NCBI RefSeq assembly: GCF_964332355.1 | Contig: NZ_OZ201293.1 | Span: 2,418,001 to 2,482,000, forward strand | Reading direction: 5' to 3' | DNA: 64,000 nt | Origin: Imbroritus primus | GTDB taxonomy: Bacteria; Pseudomonadota; Gammaproteobacteria; Burkholderiales; Burkholderiaceae | In this document: piece by piece, positions 62,059 through 64,000 of the stretch | Numbering within the stretch: the first letter of the stretch is position 1 | Layout: each line of letters opens with the position of its first letter | The notes under the pieces: model-generated | The model's database searches: none | Told to the model about the DNA's origin: nothing | What the model saw: only the letters and a program-made list of their open reading frames with translations | Translations under genes and position numbers: made by a program

Positions 62059-62217
62059 AAAGAAAAAACCCCGGAGATCTGTGATCTACCAGGGTTCACA
62101 GCTTGTCACGGAACGTGACGCAGCAGTATCGATCATGCTGTGTAAATTTGCTGGAAACTTCCGGCAATTCTACACAGCGTCGTTAGAGGAATCGAATTAC
62201 CTTCAGGATTCCGCTCA
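62059..62217 (-). repeat. Direct repeat copy 1 with four consecutive hairpins
   Basis: A ~160-bp segment about 85% identical to 63313-63480. It folds as four hairpins: I, AACCC...GGGTT with inner AGATC/GATCT (62067-62096); II, GTCACG-GAA-CGTGAC (62105-62119); III, CTGTGTA.../...TACACAG (62138-62177); IV, GGAATC/GATTCC (62188-62212). On the minus strand hairpin I is followed by TTTTTTC, a Rho-independent terminator. Copies 1 and 2 flank the DUF2971 gene. Confidence 0.8.
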
Positions 62218-62285
62218 CCAACAGCCGACTGGCTATCTTCTCTGGCGAGCAGTAAGCATGATTGACATGCATCTTGTTCCTGAAG

Positions 62286-63164
62286 CTAATCAATGCGCTC
62301 AATATGTAGCTCGTAGCGATCATGCACCATCTTTGCCCGCCACAGCTCTATGTGAGGAAGATGGAGCTTCGCAATGCTCGAGACCTCTTCAATTTCGGAC
62401 GGGGCCGTCTTGCATCCAAAGCATAATGACTGGATCACCTCCTTTGGAATCCGAAAAAGCCCAGGACCACGGCATTCATGAATAAAACGAACGGTCTCAA
62501 AATCAAACTTCGGATCTCTCGAAAACTCTGAGAGATCACCTGATGCGTTAGGGAGAGAAATGACACGATATTCTCGCTCATACTGCCAGAAATCCGCTTT
62601 ATGACAGAGTGCTTTCGAAATTTCATCTGGATTGTTCCCAAACTTGAGAACTGGTCGCGTCGGTGAATAAATCACGGGCTGGGCTAAAGCGAGAGGTGGC
62701 ATCAGCGCGCTGAAGCCAATACACACACCGCGATGATTGTCAGCATAATGCGACCACATCAGAGGATGGGTGTTGTCTTTTGAAGTACAAAAAACCCCTG
62801 TGTTCTTGAACTCTCGGTTCATGTTCTCTGAGATCAATCGACTAAAATTTGCAATATTCAGTCGACCTACATTTGCATCAAGCGCCTTCCTACGTTTATA
62901 CGAGATCCTCTGAGCCTTACCGATTCTCTTCAATGACTCGCGCACTTGCTTTTGATTTTCAAACGCAGCATATGGGACTTCGCAGTCGAATGGGTCGTTG
63001 AAGTTCGCCGGACTAGAGAAATATATTTCTCGCCTCGCAATTAGGTTCAGAAGGTGCTGTCGTCTACACCCAGCTTCACATACTTCGCCTGACTGTCGAG
63101 TAGCGCACCCGCACGCGATGGAGTGGAATTTGTAGAGACGATCAAGAGGGGCATCTTGAGTCAT
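62286..63164 (-). CDS. DUF2971 domain-containing protein
   Basis: A 292-residue protein with the DUF2971 blocks LYKFHS, IYFSSPANFNDPFDCE, the central MWSHYADNHRGVCIGF and a late W-x-YEREYRV. The molecular function of the family is unknown. Between the first two blocks is a Cys cluster C18-x-C20-x8-C29-x3-C33, which could bind zinc. The gene is visibly AT-richer than the neighbouring chromosome and its codon use differs (many AAA, ATT, TCT), which suggests horizontal transfer. It is flanked by hairpin-bearing direct repeats and stands alone. Confidence 0.82.
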   Translation of the reverse strand: MTQDAPLDRLYKFHSIACGCATRQSGEVCEAGCRRQHLLNLIARREIYFSSPANFNDPFDCEVPYAAFENQKQVRESLKRIGKAQRISYKRRKALDANVGRLNIANFSRLISENMNREFKNTGVFCTSKDNTHPLMWSHYADNHRGVCIGFSALMPPLALAQPVIYSPTRPVLKFGNNPDEISKALCHKADFWQYEREYRVISLPNASGDLSEFSRDPKFDFETVRFIHECRGPGLFRIPKEVIQSLCFGCKTAPSEIEEVSSIAKLHLPHIELWRAKMVHDRYELHIERID

Positions 63165-63312
63165 GGCCTGATTCTGGAAGAGGATGATTTTCGCGGAGCC
63201 ATAACCTCGGCCGGGATACGTTGAGGCAATACATCCTCACCCCATAACCGCATTTCCCAACACCCCCTCTTACTAAGTGAGGGATGACACGATTCTACGT
63301 GAAACGACCTGA

Positions 63313-63480
63313 AAAGAAAAAACCCCGGAGATCTGTGATCTACCGGGGTTCACAGCTTGTCACGAAACGTGACGCAGCAGTATTACATATTCGATCATTC
63401 TATGTAAATTGGCTGGAAACCCGCGCCAATTCTACACAGCGTCGTTAGAGGAATCGAATTGCCCTCACGATTCCCCTCAC
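63313..63480 (-). repeat. Direct repeat copy 2 with four consecutive hairpins
   Basis: The second copy of the repeat at 62059-62217, 1254 bp away in the same orientation. Hairpin I is perfect here, AACCCCGG/CCGGGGTT (63321-63350), with a minus-strand T6 tail. Hairpin II has loop AAA instead of GAA. In hairpin III a T-to-G change in one arm is matched by an extra C in the other. Hairpin IV is GGAATC/GATTCC (63450-63474). An 8-bp insert TACATATT lies between II and III. It separates the DUF2971 gene from the integrase remnant. Confidence 0.8.
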
Positions 63481-64000
63481 TATCGGTCGACTGCTCCCGT
63501 TCCGGTGGACCGCAACTATACCAGCCGCAAAAAAAAAGACCCGCGTCACGGGGTGCGAGCGAGCCTGAATATGGAAAAGCTACCTTGAACGCTACGGATA
63601 AGCAATTAGCATTTATTCGGTGGATGCTCAGTAGCCTCGATAGCTCCGCTGCTGCTGATAATGGCGCTGCCGGGTTTGTCTCCACCAACAGCTTTTGAAT
63701 GGCGTAGTTATAGGCTTGCTGGATGATGATCCGCACGCCCTCTGCGGTATTTGGCGTGCTGCGCCTGGCTTCGATGATCGCCAGCACATGGGCCGGTTTC
63801 ACATCCTCCAGCGCCATATGCCCAATACTGGGCCACACGAACCGCTCCAACCGTGAGCGAATTTGCTTGCGGTAGCTCTCAGTCTTGTCCGCCAGCCGTT
63901 CCTCTATCCATTTGAGGGTAAATTCTTTGAACTGGCCTTCGTTTCCCCTCAGTGCTCCCCTCACCTTGCGCTCAGCCCTGTCGATACGCTTGTGCGCAGC
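63395..64000 (-). pseudogene. Truncated phage-type (P4-like) tyrosine integrase, N-terminus off window
   Basis: The frame is open from the window edge leftwards to a stop at 63395. From the edge to about 63665 it matches the SAM-like core-binding domain of P4-type integrases: FKEFTLKWIEERLADKTESY, FVWPSIGHMALEDVKPAHVL and ending NPAAPL. Homology then stops: the rest reads through a terminator (63529-63554) and into the direct repeat. The catalytic R-H-R-Y domain is absent, so it cannot recombine. The N-terminal DUF4102-like part would be outside the window. Confidence 0.78.
63529..63554 (-). terminator. Minus-strand Rho-independent terminator inside the integrase-remnant frame
   Basis: ACCC-G-CG/CG-GGGT stem (63539-63554) with a TCA loop, followed on the minus strand by nine T residues (A-run 63529-63537). 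It lies within the frame that continues the truncated integrase, which shows that this part of the frame is not a real coding end. Confidence 0.7.

Noticed and set aside
62180..62215. tRNA 3' end as an integration site (minus strand reads TTCGATTCC)
   Set aside because: The flanking bases do not form a T-stem, there is no acceptor pairing and no CCA; no full cloverleaf can be built in either copy.
62059..63480. Integron attC sites around the DUF2971 gene
   Set aside because: Only GTTAGAG resembles a core site and does not fit GTTRRRY; the partner RYYYAAC is missing and no intI-like gene is seen.

Overview
The window reads as a high-GC betaproteobacterium of the Burkholderiaceae, most likely Cupriavidus or Ralstonia. 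The evidence is the style of the core genes (ileS-lspA, coaBC-dut, clpS-clpA, nadB beside nadA-nadC), Bug-type (TctC) binding proteins, a DUF4148 protein and an imuA-imuB-dnaE2 mutagenesis cassette. The species call is inference from gene content. I see no rRNA, tRNA or CRISPR array.

Positions 1 to about 21.95 kb are the right-hand part of a Tn4371-family integrative and conjugative element (ICE). It starts with metal-resistance cargo: a response regulator cut by the window edge, a DUF4148 protein, and czcI-czcC-czcB-czcA for Co/Zn/Cd efflux. The conserved conjugation block follows: a LysR regulator, an EexN-type lipoprotein, traG, a CopG-like protein, trbBCDEJ, a second EexN/TrbK-like lipoprotein, trbLFGI and a DUF2274 protein. 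Most of these genes overlap by 4 bp (ATGA), so they form one transcription unit ending at a strong hairpin near 21.6 kb. The ICE-chromosome junction lies between about 21.6 and 22.1 kb and carries a degenerate 14-bp repeat array.

From 22.1 to 44.4 kb the window is ordinary chromosome. It holds a DUF2024 protein; NAD synthesis genes (nadB facing nadC-nadA); a fatty-acid desaturase; a mechanosensitive channel; rsmB-purN; a convergent response regulator and hybrid histidine kinase; ribF, ileS, lspA, coaBC and dut; clpS-clpA; and a cold-shock gene.

From 44.4 to 55 kb two minus-strand metabolic operons are stacked. The first is a malonate decarboxylase operon, transcribed Bug receptor-mdcA-mdcC-mdcD-mdcE-mdcG-mdcB-mdcH. 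The second is a molybdate operon, modA-modB-modC-modE, with a clear ModE box. Diverging from modA, behind a perfect LexA box, is the SOS mutagenesis operon imuA-imuB-dnaE2 (55-60.4 kb).

From 60.4 kb to the end lie a second Bug receptor, a staphylococcal-nuclease-like protein and a small foreign-looking segment. That segment is an AT-richer DUF2971 gene flanked by two ~160-bp direct repeats, each holding four consecutive hairpins, followed by a truncated phage-type integrase. This repeat-flanked unit is the least explained structure in the window.
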